A stretch of 64,000 nt of DNA from positions 27,545,538-27,609,537 of the forward strand of contig OX467091.1 in assembly GCA_950106755.1 (NCBI GenBank). Direction: 5' to 3'. Shown in pieces: positions 1 to 12,109 of the stretch (position 1 is the stretch's first letter; each line of letters starts with the position of its first letter). The notes under the pieces were generated by a model. The model was not told where the DNA came from and ran no database searches. It worked only from the letters and a program-made list of their open reading frames with translations. Source of the DNA: Climacium dendroides. Its lineage: Eukaryota > Streptophyta > Bryopsida > Hypnales > Climaciaceae. A program made the translations under genes and the position numbers.

Positions 1-299
1 AAATGGGAAGAGAGACGTCGCATCACCTGTTGCTCCGTGGAGGTTTCCATCGTACTTTTTCTCCTCTCAGATGTTGCCTGCGCCCCGGAGTCTTTGACTA
101 TGGCGTACACATCTTCCACTCCTTGCTGACCTTCAGTAGTTTCAGGGATCGCAACTTCACCTACCTGCTCCTCCTCAGCGTTAGCTACAACGTCGTGAAC
201 GACATCGTCTTCAACAGCCCGCTTGTCGGAGTTAACGTCAACAAGAACATCGTCTTTGACATCGCTTTGGTCAGCTATGGGGACTGTTCCTATGGAATT
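1..299 (-). CDS. acidic CACTA-internal exon (partial)
   Basis: On the minus strand a frame stays open from 299 off the left edge. A pyrimidine-poor but plausible acceptor (CTTAG) lies just upstream at 300-304, with a stop in the same frame close behind it, which is why I start at 299. The peptide is rich in Asp, Glu and Val (for example VKDDVLVDVNSDKRAVEDDV) and looks disordered. No domain is recognised. I assign it to the CACTA element only by position. It could also be a chance open frame; codon statistics would decide. Confidence 0.35.
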
Positions 300-1149
300 C
301 TAAGTGATGAGCAAAACCCTAAGTGAAACCCTCTGATTAATCTGTTTTTCTATGACCAGACTGGGCAGCAATGCTCTTTGGATCTCTTTGTAACTTACTC
401 TAATGTTGGGCCTGCTATACTATGTTGGGTGGTTTGACTCCTGAGGATGTAAGTTTGCAATATTGTGCTAAGCCTGTTTGCAGGTGCTACTCTGCCTAGG
501 GTTTGAATGATTAGGGTCTTTGACCGTTCCTAAAAAGACGGCTATGAGTTCAGCGCCACTCAGAATTAACTAAAACAGTGCCTAAAATGTGTAAGAAATT
601 GTCGATGGATGAGCAAAGTGCTAATGGGAGCTATCTACACCAACTCAGAAAATTAGGGTTTAGTCAACTTAGGGTTTCGCTAAATCTCTCAAAAAACACA
701 GAAATCGATGCAGCGCCTCACAAAATCAGAATGAGAACTCAAAATTCTACACAAATGGTTATCTCTCAGCCCTCCAGAGCCTCACAAACCGATTTTAGTA
801 AAAGTCGGTCTCTCAGTCTCACCGGTGTGTGTAGTAGCCTTGGTATGTATAGTAGTAGCCTTGATATGACCGCATCACAGCAAGAATTGGAAGCGAAAAT
901 ACCTAAAACACTTGCATGACGCGCGTCCAATATTGGAGCTGGCAGCCCCGTTGCATGACTCCCGTCACTCCGCGTTGCTTGTCCCGACTCCCGCCACGAC
1001 GCCACGCCTCCAACTCCCGTCACCACGCCAGTCACCCCGTCACTCCGTCACTCCCCTATACTGATCAGGTGTTTTCCCTATAGGGCAGCACCCCCCTTGC
1101 CCTCTCAGTGACAGCAGTACACCTGCCCACAGTGAAAGACGCACCAGTG

Positions 1150-1380
1150 GCTGACGTGGCCGATTCGTGTTTTTTTGGACGTCATCTGAAATGTCCTTTA
1201 TTTTTTTTGACATAGTAAAAAACACGTCCTTTCAAAGTGACATCCCTATATTTCCTGACATCTATTATGACGTTTTAGATGACATCACAAAAAATTGTCC
1301 CTGATCTGCGCGTTCGTCCAAAAACGTAGTGACGTCAAAAATATCGGTGATGTCACAACGTAACGCAGTAAAAAACATGG
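1150..1380. repeat. subterminal TGACGTC-like repeats of the CACTA end
   Basis: The stretch repeats GACGTCA, TGACATC, GATGTCA and close variants in both orientations inside the 1393 terminus. CACTA elements carry such clustered words as binding sites for their own DNA-binding protein. That role is known for the family and inferred here. Confidence 0.5.
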
Positions 1381-1393
1381 GTTTCTTATAGTG

Positions 1394-2100
1394 AGTGTGA
1401 GCGTTATGTGCCTTTAAATCATTGGAACGGCAATCCGGGTAGAGAAATAGAAGTCCATACGAGTCCAGAACCAGGGAGGTTCTGTACAGAGATAAGCAAC
1501 CGCCAGAGGAAAGATCTCCTACTATTCTAGAAGATCTACCAACCTCTGCATTAGTACGTTAACCTTCCCTTGACATTCTACCCCCTTGAATCCGGAAGTT
1601 TGGATTTGTCGTTGTAGTAGAGGAGTGTGAGAGTTCCTTTGTGTGACTTGTCTCTGGATCAGCCAATCCGAAAACTGTGAAAGAATACTCCTCCCTTTTT
1701 ATAATACAACTATGTCGTTTGGATGCGTTGTTAACTAGATTTAGAGTATAGAGGGTTTAGGTAAACAAGTGGTGAGTCCCCACCCCTTTTTAGATCAAGG
1801 GCGGACCCTTTGAGGGTAAAACAGAGGCAATAAAAACCATTAACGGAAGGAGACGGAACCAAGTTCCGTGTGGATCGTGGTGTGGGTTCCGGATCCGGAT
1901 TGGAATCCGGAAAGTATTAAGTTTCCGGAACGTAAGGAGAAAGTGATGAGAAGGATGAATGACTTGAGGGTTTAAGCGAGAAGTAGTAACGATCCGTAAA
2001 TCTCTAAATCAAACGATACCATACTAGAGTTCTCTAGAACGATAATTCGTGTCATCTTGCAACAAGTTGTCGTTGTAAGGATACTTACGGCTAACTGCAC
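1394..2100. other. non-coding, possible old LTR remnant
   Basis: I find no gene here. The stretch is rich in TCCGG/CCGGA words (for example around 1880-1930) like those filling the gypsy LTRs at 20.5 and 32.4 kb, so it may be an old fragment of a related LTR. I could not find its ends. Confidence 0.25.
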
Positions 2101-4560
2101 TTACGACACTTGTGCATATGGCAAGCACTAGTCCTTTGTCCAGTCATGTCTTTTGAATTTCTGTGTAGCCAAACGATGCTCAAATCTCATTGTCATTGTG
2201 AACTTCATACTTCCCAATCCAGTTTCATTTGTATTTTAAGCAAATTAATTTCTAGACACCTAGTGATGATGAATTCAGGAAGCAATGGCCTAACTGATGT
2301 CCACTATACACTCGGGTCAGATCTGTTAAAAAATAATTAATAATATAAGTAAACATGGCATGTAATGAAATTTTTAGAAATTACAACTTGGCTTATTTGA
2401 ATAGCATAGAAATATAAGATAGGAGGCTTGAAATATAAGCGGGCATTAACCCTGGAGCGTCTAGACTCTTCTCCAGAATTGATAATTTGGAGAAAATCAT
2501 TATAAAGTGTTATTTGAAAAAATATTTTAGATGTAATATACAAAGGAAAGTTATAGATTTTGAATTTTAGAATCCATCTTTATGGTTAGATTCACCAATG
2601 CTATCACCAATATTTTTCTATAAATTTGGAAAGGAAAATTTTAAAATTCCTTTAAAATTTGATTACAAGCAAAATATTATCATTTTTTGAGCAAAACTTT
2701 TTGGAATGGATTCAAAATGAGGTTCTCTTGACATGGTGATTTTTTGAAATTTTTGTGTTCTTTACATCTATGACCTCATTTTTGCTAACCTAGTTTTGAA
2801 CTAGAGTCAATGTAGTTTGACCACTTAACACACTTCAGCATTTGTAATTTAAAAAAAAATTGTATTCTAGTACCACCAAATCCAACCATTAGATAAGACA
2901 AGAACTTGATAAAGTATCACCAAAAATTAGGATGACTTTTGTCCAAGCAAGAACGAGACATAAACAAGAACTTCAATCTATTCGTTGTCCAAAAAATGGA
3001 CGTCGGAGCGCTCCAAAGTTAAGAATTGTCCATATAGGTGGTTGTGAATGGATATGAAGTGGTTTTTAAATGGACCTTTGTAGTCCTTGAATGAATGGAA
3101 AGAAAAAATCATTGTTAATGACAAGAGCCAATCATACTCTTTTGCTTTCCCATTTATCTTCAGAAGTTGCAAGTGAACAATTCATGGAAACCCTAGGGAC
3201 ATAAATAGGGACTTATACCACATCTCATTTGAAAATTCATACCTAATTCAAAAATGATCCAAAAAATATGAAACAACTTGGGTTAGATGCCAGTTCTTCT
3301 TTTCTTTCAAGGAAAATTTACTGAAAAATATTTTGGAAAGTTCACCTGCCCAAAAATCAGTTTCGGTCCTTAGATGCTTGGTTTATGGACCAACTACCTT
3401 AAATGAAAATAATTTGAATCTTAAAAAAATATGATGAAAAATGAAATAATAAATAATATACATACCATATCTTTTGTGACATACCATACCATACACATAC
3501 CATATCTATATGGTAGGGCAAGCCACTGATAAAGCAATAAGAACTTGCATTACTACTGTAAGCCCTCGAGAACTACATTCAAGTTTGATTTTAGCCTGAT
3601 TTGAAAGCAAGGAAGAACCTGCTCCAGGAGTGATGCAAGATTTTGTAGAGTTTATACTGCAATGTGTTAAAGCAGGAGGACCATCTCCTAAAGTTCATGA
3701 AATATTCCTCATAACTTGAAACAGAATTCTGAAAATTCTAAATCTAGTTAATGGAAAGGAATTCCATGCGAAAAGAAATGATTTTGTATAGGGTCTAACA
3801 AAACCTGACTTCAAACATACTAGTGTGCCCTATGCCGTTGTCACAGTCAAAACAAAAGTAAAAGTAATTTTCTAATTTTTTAGAGCCAAAAACAAAAAAA
3901 AATGCATAACTTTCTCACCATGAGTTGGAATGTCATGAAACAAAGCCCGTGCATCCCTCCTTGCTGAGAGCTTTCCGACAATACCAAGATTGTGACTAAA
4001 ATATTAAAAAAAAGTAATTTTTTAATTTTCTTGAACCAAAAATAACTCAAAAATGCATAACTTTCACACCATACATTTGAACGCCACAAAACCAAGCCGG
4101 TGCACCCCTCCTTGCTGAGGGCTTTTCAACGGTACGAAGTACGCGACTGAGGGATGCATGGTCTGAGAGAAATCTCAACATGACAACAAACAAAACAAAA
4201 CAAACATCCTGATTTAATGTATAGATGGTACATGAAAACTAAAAGATACTTTTGATAATAAGAAAGGAAAAGTTTGTGACAAGAGTAAACTTAGATGGTT
4301 GCAATTCATCTCTTAGTCTATGCTTGGCTATGGCCCAATTTTCTCTATACTTCTAATTAATTTTATTTTTTGGTTTTAAGGATGAAATCACTAGATTGTG
4401 GACGAAAATAGAGTTATGGATATGTGATATTTTCTATCCGATATGTTGATGGATGTTGAAATTTGGAGAACCACTATAACATTATATCGCCACTTCATTA
4501 AAAATGAAAAAAAAAACAAAAAAAAAACATCAACGCTGCTTCCGACTCCAGTGTCATGTG
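2101..4560. other. AT-rich intergenic DNA without a supported gene
   Basis: Only short open frames without codon pattern or domain are present. A small cluster of ACCATATC/TACCATAC words sits near 3460-3520, and a 140 bp direct duplication lies at 3860-4150. Otherwise I see nothing. Confidence 0.6.
3860..4150. repeat. direct duplication of about 140 bp
   Basis: Two diverged copies lie head to tail (about 3877-3995 and 4030-4150). Both contain ATGCATAACTTTC, a GTGCATCCCTCCTTGCTGAG-like core and GGCTTT/GAGCTTT, with many substitutions and small gaps. This is a local tandem duplication of non-coding sequence. Confidence 0.7.
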
Positions 4561-4591
4561 CGACCATTCGTGCAAAAGCGTCTACTTTGGG

Positions 4592-4602
4592 TTTTAGGGT
4601 TT
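4592..4602 (+). promoter_or_regulatory. telo-box in the RPL9 leader/promoter
   Basis: TTTTAGGGTTT lies about 130 bp before the RPL9 start codon. Telo-boxes (AAACCCTAA in either orientation) are typical of plant ribosomal-protein promoters and first leaders. A second copy of the same word sits early in intron 1 near 5135. A pyrimidine-rich stretch at 4648-4660 could be the transcription start region, but I see no clear TATA box. Confidence 0.6.
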
Positions 4603-4729
4603 CGGGGTTCCTCGAGTTCTCCCAGTACCTAGTCCCCTTCTACAGACGGGTGCTTTCTCTTTCGAGCATAGCTGCGGCTGCCTCCTCCATCGCCGTCCGC
4701 ACGCTTGCTCGCTCGTCCGTCCGGCAGCC

Positions 4730-6157
4730 ATGAAGACCATCTTGGCGACGAAGACCATGGACCTACCCGAAGGCGTGAAGGTGGAAATCAAGGCCAAGCA
4801 GATTAGGGTTACTGGCCCCCGGGGCGTGCTCACTCGGAACTTCAAGCACCTCAACCTCGACTTCCAGCTGCAAGAGGAAGGCCGCAAGCTGCAGGTCGAT
4901 GCCTGGTTCGGCACCCGCAAGACGATGGCCGCCATTCGCACCGCCATCAGCCACGTGAACAACCTCATCACCGGCGTCACCAAGGGTTATCGGTACAAGA
5001 TGAGGTTCGTGTACGCGCATTTCCCCATCAACGCCAGCATTGGCTCCGACAAGAACAACATCGAGATCAGGAACTTCTTGGGCGAGAAGAAGGTACGTCA
5101 CTTTCGTTTCGCTTTCGCTCGGGGTCTGTTTGTGGTTTTAGGGTTTCGGGTTTCGACGGACGGGCTGATGTTGCGGGGACGGAGCAGGTCACCGTGTGAT
5201 TTATGCTCCTGTTTTTGCCGACGAAAGGCGAACGGCAATGCCCTCGGAGTCCCGACGTGCCGGGCGTTCCAGAACCCTGCTTGATCAATTGGGAGTGCGA
5301 TTAGGGTTAGGTCTTGGTGCCTTCGGCGTGGGATTAGTGTTTTGCGTGGTTTGGCACTGCGTTGCTGTGGGAGGTAGAGAATTTTGTCTCATGTGATGTC
5401 CAGTTTCCGATTGGTTCTTTTGCTCGCTGGATTTCAATTTCCTGTTGTAATCACTGGAATTTCCACCGGCGGAGGATAGGGAGACGGTGTAGGTGCGTCG
5501 TTTTATTTCAACTGTACGGAGCTGGGTTACCCCATGGGTGGATCACCCCTACCTTTGGTCTTTTTCGAAGGCTCTGGTGTTAGGCCCGGTCGTGGACTGG
5601 TCTCAATGACTATCTGTGACCTGTCAAGCGAGGAGTTCGCAGCCCTGCCTTCGCTTGGTCCGGGGATTGGTGTCATGGTGTGTGTAGTTCCTCGTCCTTG
5701 ATCCGGAAGGAGTCTGAATGTGTTTGGCCTGGATTGTGCAGGTGCGCAGAGTGGAGATGTTGCCGGGTGTGACCGTGACCCGGTCGGAGAAGGTCAAGGA
5801 CGAGCTGGTTTTGGATGGAAACGACATCGAGCTCGTATCTAGATCTTGCGCCCTCATCAACCAGGTATGTGGATCCGTGGTGTTATCCTGATTCGGGTTT
5901 GGTTGGGCGTGAATGATGTGGTTGGTGTTGCGTGTTGCGTGTTGCGTCGAGAGGTGAGGGTGAGGAGAGCGCGATTTCTGCAGTTGTGGTGATATGAGCT
6001 AGAGTGATGCACTTTTTGAATATGATGTGAATGGCATTTAGGTGTTTGATACTGGTAGTGTTTGTTTTTCCAGAAATGCCATGTGAAGAAGAAAGACATC
6101 AGGAAGTTTTTGGATGGCATTTACGTGAGTGACAAGGGAACCATTGATACCGAGTAA
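4730..6157 (+). CDS. RPL9: 60S ribosomal protein L9 (uL6), three exons
   Basis: Exons: 4730-5092, 5742-5864 and 6074-6157; both introns are GT-AG and phase 0. Together they encode 189 residues, the usual length for plant RPL9. The protein is a structural component of the cytosolic large ribosomal subunit (uL6 family). Recognisable stretches are [34 protein letters not shown] and [11 protein letters not shown] in exon 1, [19 protein letters not shown] in exon 2, and [19 protein letters not shown] in exon 3. The start is the first ATG after a GC-rich leader and matches the family start MKTIL. Base composition is clearly more GC-rich than the surrounding intergenic DNA. Nothing is missing; this looks like a live host gene and is the best taxonomic anchor of the window. 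Confidence 0.97.
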
Positions 6158-7365
6158 TATGGCTCCACTTATGCGTGCAACTCTTATTCTCTATAAAAGT
6201 GGAGACCGGTTTGGCGAATGATGTCGTGTTCGAGAGTCTGGGGACTTGGGTGTCGCCACTGGTTGTATTTGCAGCTGTTGTTGACCTTCTGGAGTGTAAT
6301 CGGTAGAGTCCATTTGAAGCTGAATCAATAAGTTGGAATGCCCATTTTCGGTATTGGAGCATTGGGTATTAGAGCCCCTTTTTGTTGAGCCTTGGGACGT
6401 TTCTTATGCTATCGGAAAACTTAGGTCTTGTCTCGTGAGTTTTTCTTTTCTTTACTGGTTGCTAGCCAGTTACGGGTTAAGGGCTCTTTTTAGTCTCTTA
6501 CATTGACATAGCTCGTTTAGGTTGACTAAAGTATGTCTTTCAATTCATCGACGGCTTTGTGGTGAGGTTTCTAATCCATTGGAACATGAATTTGAGGTGT
6601 AAATCTTTGGATGATACCGAAACATTGTATGGTTTTTGCTTCTATCTCTAAATTTTTTAGGGATGTTCGGTTGAATCTCTTCTACGGTTTTTACTTCTAT
6701 CTCTGAATTTATTAGGGATAGTCGTTAGGCCGTCCAGCAGGGCTCGAGGAGAGCGCTAACTTAGAAAACTAGAGATAAGACGGAACTTGAATGGAATCTG
6801 ATCAAAATTGTACTGAAATTTACTAGTGGGGGGATGGGGGATAACCGAGACAGGCTTGCTTTTCCGGGCTTTCAGCAATTCCATATTAATTATTTGTAAA
6901 CTTTTGGTCCGCTTCTTGAACTTTTGCAGTCCCGTATCGTTTTTGAGCTGTCGAGAGCTCACACAACTAGAGCAGTTCAATATCACTTCTGAAAATTTCC
7001 TCATTCCTACTGCTCAGTGAATCAAAGCATCTCATTTTCCACGTTTGATATACTCTTCATCCCCAGTAACTGTGCGATTCTAAACGGTTAAATGACTCAA
7101 ATTTTTAATTTTTATATATATGTATTCTAGATAGGACAACAATACATATAGTTGAAATACAAGTATATGTATTTCAAATAAGACAACAATACATATAATT
7201 GAAATATAAGGTCATGAATGTGGCCACTTAATTACCTCTGTAGCATGTCACCCAGCTTTGGAAGTGCTTGATAGTTGTACCAAGAAGTCACCAACTTCTT
7301 GACCTTTTGTTTGAGAGACATATACTTCTATTTGGGTTGGAATATTTGAATAATTTAATAATATT
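6158..7365. other. RPL9 3' region and AT-rich intergenic DNA
   Basis: I see no further gene. Two small tandem duplications are visible: a roughly 40 bp repeat (CTTCTATCTCT..TTAGGGAT) at 6629-6725, and a roughly 60 bp repeat (GACAACAATACATATA) at 7130-7205. The polyadenylation site of RPL9 should lie in the first few hundred bases but is not obvious. Confidence 0.6.
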
Positions 7366-7600
7366 GGGGCCTTCCTTTGGAATTGGAAGTTGAAGTTGAG
7401 GTGTTTGAAGTTGCGATCGAGCATGCCCTAGGGGTCAATACCCCTAATTTGCTTGGCTTGATTTTCACCTTCATCCCCTTGGATAAATTTGTGGTCTTTG
7501 TCGGAAAGATGGTCTTTATGATGGCTACTGGACTATTGAGAAAGCAAACATGCAGAGGACAATGGAGGAGGCAATACAACAAATGCAAGAAAGCAAAGAG
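7366..7600 (-). pseudogene. decayed inverted fragment of RPL9 (leader plus start of exon 1)
   Basis: On the minus strand this stretch aligns with the functional RPL9 gene from its leader (about 4648) into exon 1 (about 4883). Shared words include TTGCCTCCTCCAT in the leader, AAGACCATCTT at the start of the coding part, GTGAAAATCAAG-like sequence, and CACCTCAACTTC. The start codon is destroyed by an insertion, and most differences are C-to-T or G-to-A. It stops before the end of exon 1, so whether it is a retrocopy or a genomic fragment cannot be told. It lies 1.2 kb downstream of the parent gene in opposite orientation and has no coding capacity. Confidence 0.85.
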
Positions 7601-9250
7601 AATTCCCTTCATTGATTGCCATTACTCTTGAGCCCCTACATAGATAAGGTCTCACAATTGTGGATTAGTCTTTTAAAATCCCAGTATGTGTTAGGGGTCT
7701 TTAAAGGTCAAAGTTGGAGCTTCAATCCATCTATGTTAGAGGGAGCTACATGTGCTTCCTAGATTAGTTTGTAAAATAAGCATCCAAATTGTCCCTTTAT
7801 TAAGGTGCAATTAAAAATGACAAATGAATATATTAATTTTTAAACAACTTTTTATTTATTCAAATTTGAAACAATCTTTGGTATGATCATCAAATCAAAT
7901 TACCCATGTTATACAAAATTTGGTCTTCATATAATTAAAAAAGGGATTTTGATAGTTTAGTATATGAGAAAAGGCTTTACTGTGATTAATAATTTATTGA
8001 TGTTTATTGAGGAAAAAAAATAGTTTTCTATTCTAGTATATAATGTATATTGGAAAATATGTCATTTAAAATGTTATTACATTACATTAGTAATTTGAAT
8101 TTGTTAGCAAAACCATACATAGAAATGAAAAACACTTATTTGAAATTTAAATTTGAAATTTAAAAAAAAAATAGAAATTAGAAAAAAAAAACTATAATTC
8201 TATTGAATAGAATTTTTATATATACAATTGACAATTGCAACAATTTAAATTAAATTTTCTAGAGTTTGTTAAATAGATCAAGGGGCACAATTAAAAAGCT
8301 TCATTTTCTTTATTGAAGTTAAATAAAATTTTCATATAATGAAAGACTTAATAGGCTTTGATGAAGGTGAATGGCAACTTTTTTGTTGGAAGGACTTCTA
8401 GGAGAAAAAGACTAGCACTATTGCTATACTCAAATATTTTCTTACTTTAAATTGTACATTTGCATTTAAATTTTAAGATAATTTTTAATAAATTTTTCAA
8501 TATTGTGAATGTACAATCTTAGCACTACATCAAATTGCATAGTAGTTGGATTGCGACAATGTTGATATAGTATTGAAGGAGTAAGGAGTTTACTTTCTTG
8601 ATGTTGTCTTCAAATCTTAATGCATTCCTGATGTCTTCAAGACTTTTTTTCCAAATTTAATTTTGCAAAATTACACATACAAATTATAAAAAATCAAAGT
8701 GTCATACAAAATCTCATTCTTGAGGAGTACAACATGTAATCAACAATTCTTGGTAGTTTTTGTTCTTTGGTATTATGTTTCCATTAACCTAAACCCTAAA
8801 CCGCCCAAGGGGACAGATTCAACATAATATTCATTAAAATGAGAGTTTTCCAGTGAAATGGGAGTTGAGGAAGAGACTTTCAACCATGAATTTAATATAC
8901 TTGTAGACCAATAAATACCAGGAAAGCATTGCAATGACACAAAAAGCGCATACGGAAGGTACAAATTCCAAAATCGAAGGTCAAAATTGTGACTTCTTCA
9001 TAATTTATAGGAAGTCATCAAATATACATGTATTGGATGTATGCACTATAAACATAGAGTAATCCATGTACTAAACTACTACTTCCATTGTGGACTACAC
9101 TTGTATAAGATACATATGATGTAAAACGTAGGGTTCAGGAAGCACTACGACTGAGCACTAGGACTTTTGTGAAATTGGCAATTGCGTCCACAAGATGAAG
9201 GCTTCGTAACCAGAAGGCTATGAACCTGCCTTTATCAACAGCAGAGACAA
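7601..9250. other. very AT-rich intergenic DNA
   Basis: No gene or clear element is seen. The sequence has long A/T runs (for example 8150-8240). A single AAACCCTAAACC word lies near 8790. Confidence 0.6.
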
Positions 9251-9254
9251 ACGT

Positions 9255-9590
9255 AGGGATTGTCAAAGCCCGAATATTGTAGAATCGAATACCACCTGTT
9301 CCCCCACCAAATATTCTCAGAATTGCACTGGAGAAAGTGTAATGTAAAAGATTATTTGGTGAGGGAACAGTTGTTATTCAACTCTACAACTTCCGAGCTT
9401 CAACAACGTATTGTCTATAGTGACTATGAGGTCCAGGATTGTCAAAGCTTGGAAATTGTAGAATCGAATACCAACTGTTCCCCAGCAAATATTCTCAAAC
9501 ATTGCACCGGAGAAAGTGCAATGCAAAAGATTATTTATTGAGGGAACAGTTGTTATTCGACTCTACAACTTTCGAGCTCCGACAACCCCT
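9255..9590. mobile_element. tandem pair of foldback (MITE-like) elements
   Basis: Two copies of about 155 bp (9255-9407 and 9433-9590) lie in direct orientation. Each is an imperfect hairpin: the left end (ATTGTCAAAGCCCGA...GAATCGAATACC...TGTTCCC) is the inverted complement, over about 44 bp, of the right end (GGGAACAG...TTATTC...CTCTACAAC...GAGCT..GACAA). A third end fragment (AGGGATTGTCGAGCC) sits at 9677-9691. No coding capacity. The structure suggests a MITE or foldback element inserted twice or duplicated in place. Confidence 0.7.
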
Positions 9591-9907
9591 ACATTAGTCT
9601 CTGCTATTGATAAAATCGGGCTCAAGACCTTACTAAGGTTTAGGGTTTATTATTTCTCTACTCTCTACGCAAACTTAGGGATTGTCGAGCCTATATGTAC
9701 ATAATTAGAACCTCTTCTATATACAATTGTACATGAGGTACAAGTTGCACTCCTGAGAAGCATTTTCTAGTTTGTTTCCCATGTGGAATGCTACTTAATT
9801 ATCCTACATATACAAAGATATCTACAATATGGAAATAACACTACTATTGAACAATCTTCAGGATTAGAGGTCCACCCCAGGTCAATGAGTTCATTCAATT
9901 TCTTCAT
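9591..9907. other. non-coding stretch between foldback pair and gene complex
   Basis: It holds the foldback end fragment at 9677-9691 and otherwise nothing I can support. Confidence 0.5.
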
Positions 9908-10540
9908 TCAGCTACAAGATGCACTCTTCATCTTTTCCCGAGCCCTTCGAATTTCTAGTCCCTGATTGTATCCCCCTTTGTTAATATGTCCAAAGTCTCG
10001 AATGTATTGCCCCCTTTGCGCTTGCAACGACCTTCTTTTCCATGTGTCCCAACTTGAAGTTGAGACATCAGTACAGAATGATCCACTGCGCTTTGGTTTC
10101 TTCAATCTCCCCTGTTCAGACGGAATGTGTGGCCGTGGAATGGATGGTCCAACAGTAGGGATCAGAAGAGTTTCCAAAAGCAGATGAATTGGGGCCTTGG
10201 ACTTCTCTTGTGCTATGGAGGTTGGATAATTGACGTCCCCGTAAATCTTCCTTTGAGTCCCCTTGTCCGAGGCAATTGGTGACATTGATGACGCCCGGAG
10301 ATCTTTGGAGCGCAGAGGAGCCGACGAGCATGAAATTGACAAGCGCAGTTTCTTCTCCAGTGGATTGTCCACCACTCCCTCATTAATTGGTTTCCTTGAG
10401 AAGTCCATAGTGGAATTGACGGTCGGAGCTAAGCAGAGGAAGTTCCTAGTACTGAGTATAACATACTGTCTATAATTGAGGATGGAGTCCGCAGATGCCT
10501 GACAGGGGAGTCCTTCCGTTGTAGGGTACTCCGATGTGTT
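9908..10540 (-). pseudogene. terminal exon of the FCP1-like/ParB complex, function unknown
   Basis: An acceptor (GTTGTAG) at about 10541-10547 opens a frame of about 210 codons. The product is hydrophilic and rich in Ser, Pro and Arg, with no domain I recognise. It follows the FCP1-like exon on the same strand, separated by a short stretch holding two copies of the palindrome found in the neighbouring introns (10671 and 10741). I therefore take it as a downstream exon of the same transcript or a co-transported gene. The upstream exons carry stop codons, so the whole is probably not functional. Confidence 0.4.
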
Positions 10541-10783
10541 GTCCATCTACAACAAACGTACTTCGAATTAGAATAACAATTGAGGGAATTTCGAAATTGG
10601 ACATCATTTTGGGGTCTCCGTAGTCAAGATTGATAGGAGAGTCTACAACCATGATTGCCCACAAAGTTGCAAATCAACGCGACTCGAGCTGAAATGTACA
10701 AGACTCCAAAAGTACTGAACGAGGCTTCAAAACACTACACATCAACTCTACTCGCGTTGAATCGCATACCTCCAGTGGGTCAG

Positions 10784-11608
10784 CTATCTAGTGCCACTAG
10801 GCGACTCCCGAACCACCTTCATAAGCTCGTCGTACTCTCGACGATTCCTTTCTTCGCACAACATTTTTTGCCCGATTTTCCACTTCTTCGCTTTTTGGAA
10901 CGCTTTGAGTCCCATGTCTTGACTTCGGTGCAACTGTTGAAACCAAGGAAGTAGAACCCCGATTAGAAACGTGTCTTTATCTCCATTGCCCTTGTTACTC
11001 CAGGACTCTGAGACTACAACATTTTTCAGTTTGTTCATGATGTGCTTCCAGCGGCTGTCGTCGACTATGACTATATTGTCAGGAGTGAAGTTGGTTTGGG
11101 AGTCGGCGAAAAGCACGTCCAGGTTCTTGAGGAACAATGCTTTATCGGTTTTCGGTTCTTTATAGGGGATCCATGTGCCGGTTCCATCCCAGCGCTTCAA
11201 CGTTTTGCATGCGTCCTGCCCAAGAATTTGGAAGGGCAACTCTCCATCCCGCAACAGATAAGCGCAGATCTCATCAGTGGTAGACTTCTTCATGGAACTC
11301 CACACTGAGACGAATGCTATCCTGCCTAACTCCTTCAAGAACGAGGAGCAATTGGGCCTGACGTAGATAGCCTTGGGTCCTACAATGGCCCCGACTGTGG
11401 CCGAGTGTGGCTCCGACTTCTAGTTGTACGCATTCCCTGACCCCTTGGACTTCCAATCTTCTGTAACACATAGAATGCCATTGAGGTCCAGAATGACGTT
11501 CAACCACTTCCCTGCCATCCCGGACCTTAATGACCTATGGACTCCCTCCGAGGATCCCTTATCTGAGCCTTGCAAATTGGACCCCTGGTAACAAACGGCA
11601 GCAATCAT
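10784..11608 (-). pseudogene. FCP1/NIF-like (HAD) phosphatase domain gene, broken
   Basis: The frame reads WLNVILDLNGILC, then FVSVWSSM, and NIVIVDDSRWKHIMNKL near its end. These match the order of HAD motifs in FCP1/NIF-type C-terminal-domain phosphatases: DxDGT-like, S/T-containing motif, and the DD pair. The nucleophile motif is D-L-N-G, with Asn where most active enzymes have Asp; plant proteins with this variant exist, so activity is uncertain. One in-frame TAG at about 11418-11420 splits the domain between the first motif and the rest. The flanking introns carry the palindrome described at 10671-16288. Whether this is the 3' part of the ParB-like gene upstream or its own gene cannot be decided from sequence alone. 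Confidence 0.6.
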
Positions 11609-11710
11609 GTTCAGTCATGCTAAATGACACGAATTCTAGAAGGCAGCATTGCTCAAAATGAAGGCAGAAGAGTAATGAGTCCATCAGAACAAGAGGGTGC
11701 ATTTTACCTT

Positions 11711-11896
11711 CCTCCGCGTAGAACCTGAAGGTTCATCTTGGTTTTCCACTGCCAATAGTGTAGGACTATGAGGTACTAATTGCTCATTGATTGGTTGTGC
11801 CTCATCTACGTTCAGGTGTGATGAAGGCATTGGTGGAAGAGAATGTGCGACAACATACTACCCTTTCTCAGGCAAGCAATCGACATTCAGGAGGCC
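11711..11896 (-). pseudogene. candidate small exon of the gene complex
   Basis: It is bounded by an acceptor (ATCGCAG) at its right end and a donor (AGGAAG|GTAAAA) at its left end. The frame gives a Pro/Ser-rich peptide with one in-frame TAG. It lies between the disordered C-terminal region at 12.1-12.7 kb and the FCP1-like domain. No domain is recognised. Confidence 0.35.
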
Positions 11897-12109
11897 TGCG
11901 ATTCAAGAATCACGAAAAATAGTCTTTGTGAGAAATCCATATGTTACAATTTCATGAAATGAGTTTTCATTTACAAAACTAGTCCTACATTTTCTGTGCC
12001 ACCTGAATTGCTTCTAGTCGGCATGCTATATCTATAATTAAATCTCTAGCCCAAAGACTACAATACAATTCAACGCGAGTTGCGCTGAGACTACATACAG
12101 GACACTGAA

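Larger units (their letters stand above)
1..1393 (-). mobile_element. CACTA (En/Spm-type) transposon, right terminus
   Basis: The right boundary reads, on the minus strand, CACTATAAGAAACCC, ending exactly at 1393. This is the classic CACTA terminal motif. The three bases after it (AGT) would be one copy of the 3 bp target duplication; the other end lies off the left edge, so the duplication cannot be tested. The 200 bp inside the terminus are rich in TGACGTC/GATGTCA words, as expected for subterminal repeats. A minus-strand acidic reading frame at 1-299 fits an element gene running leftward. A second CACTA terminus with the same first 12 bases is at 62046. Confidence 0.75.

Noticed and set aside
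3..326. Plus-strand open frame at the left edge
   Set aside because: The minus strand of the same stretch gives a more protein-like acidic frame bounded by an acceptor site, matching the orientation of the CACTA end.
4594..5288. Minus-strand open frames across RPL9
   Set aside because: They are shadows of the GC-rich RPL9 exon on the other strand.
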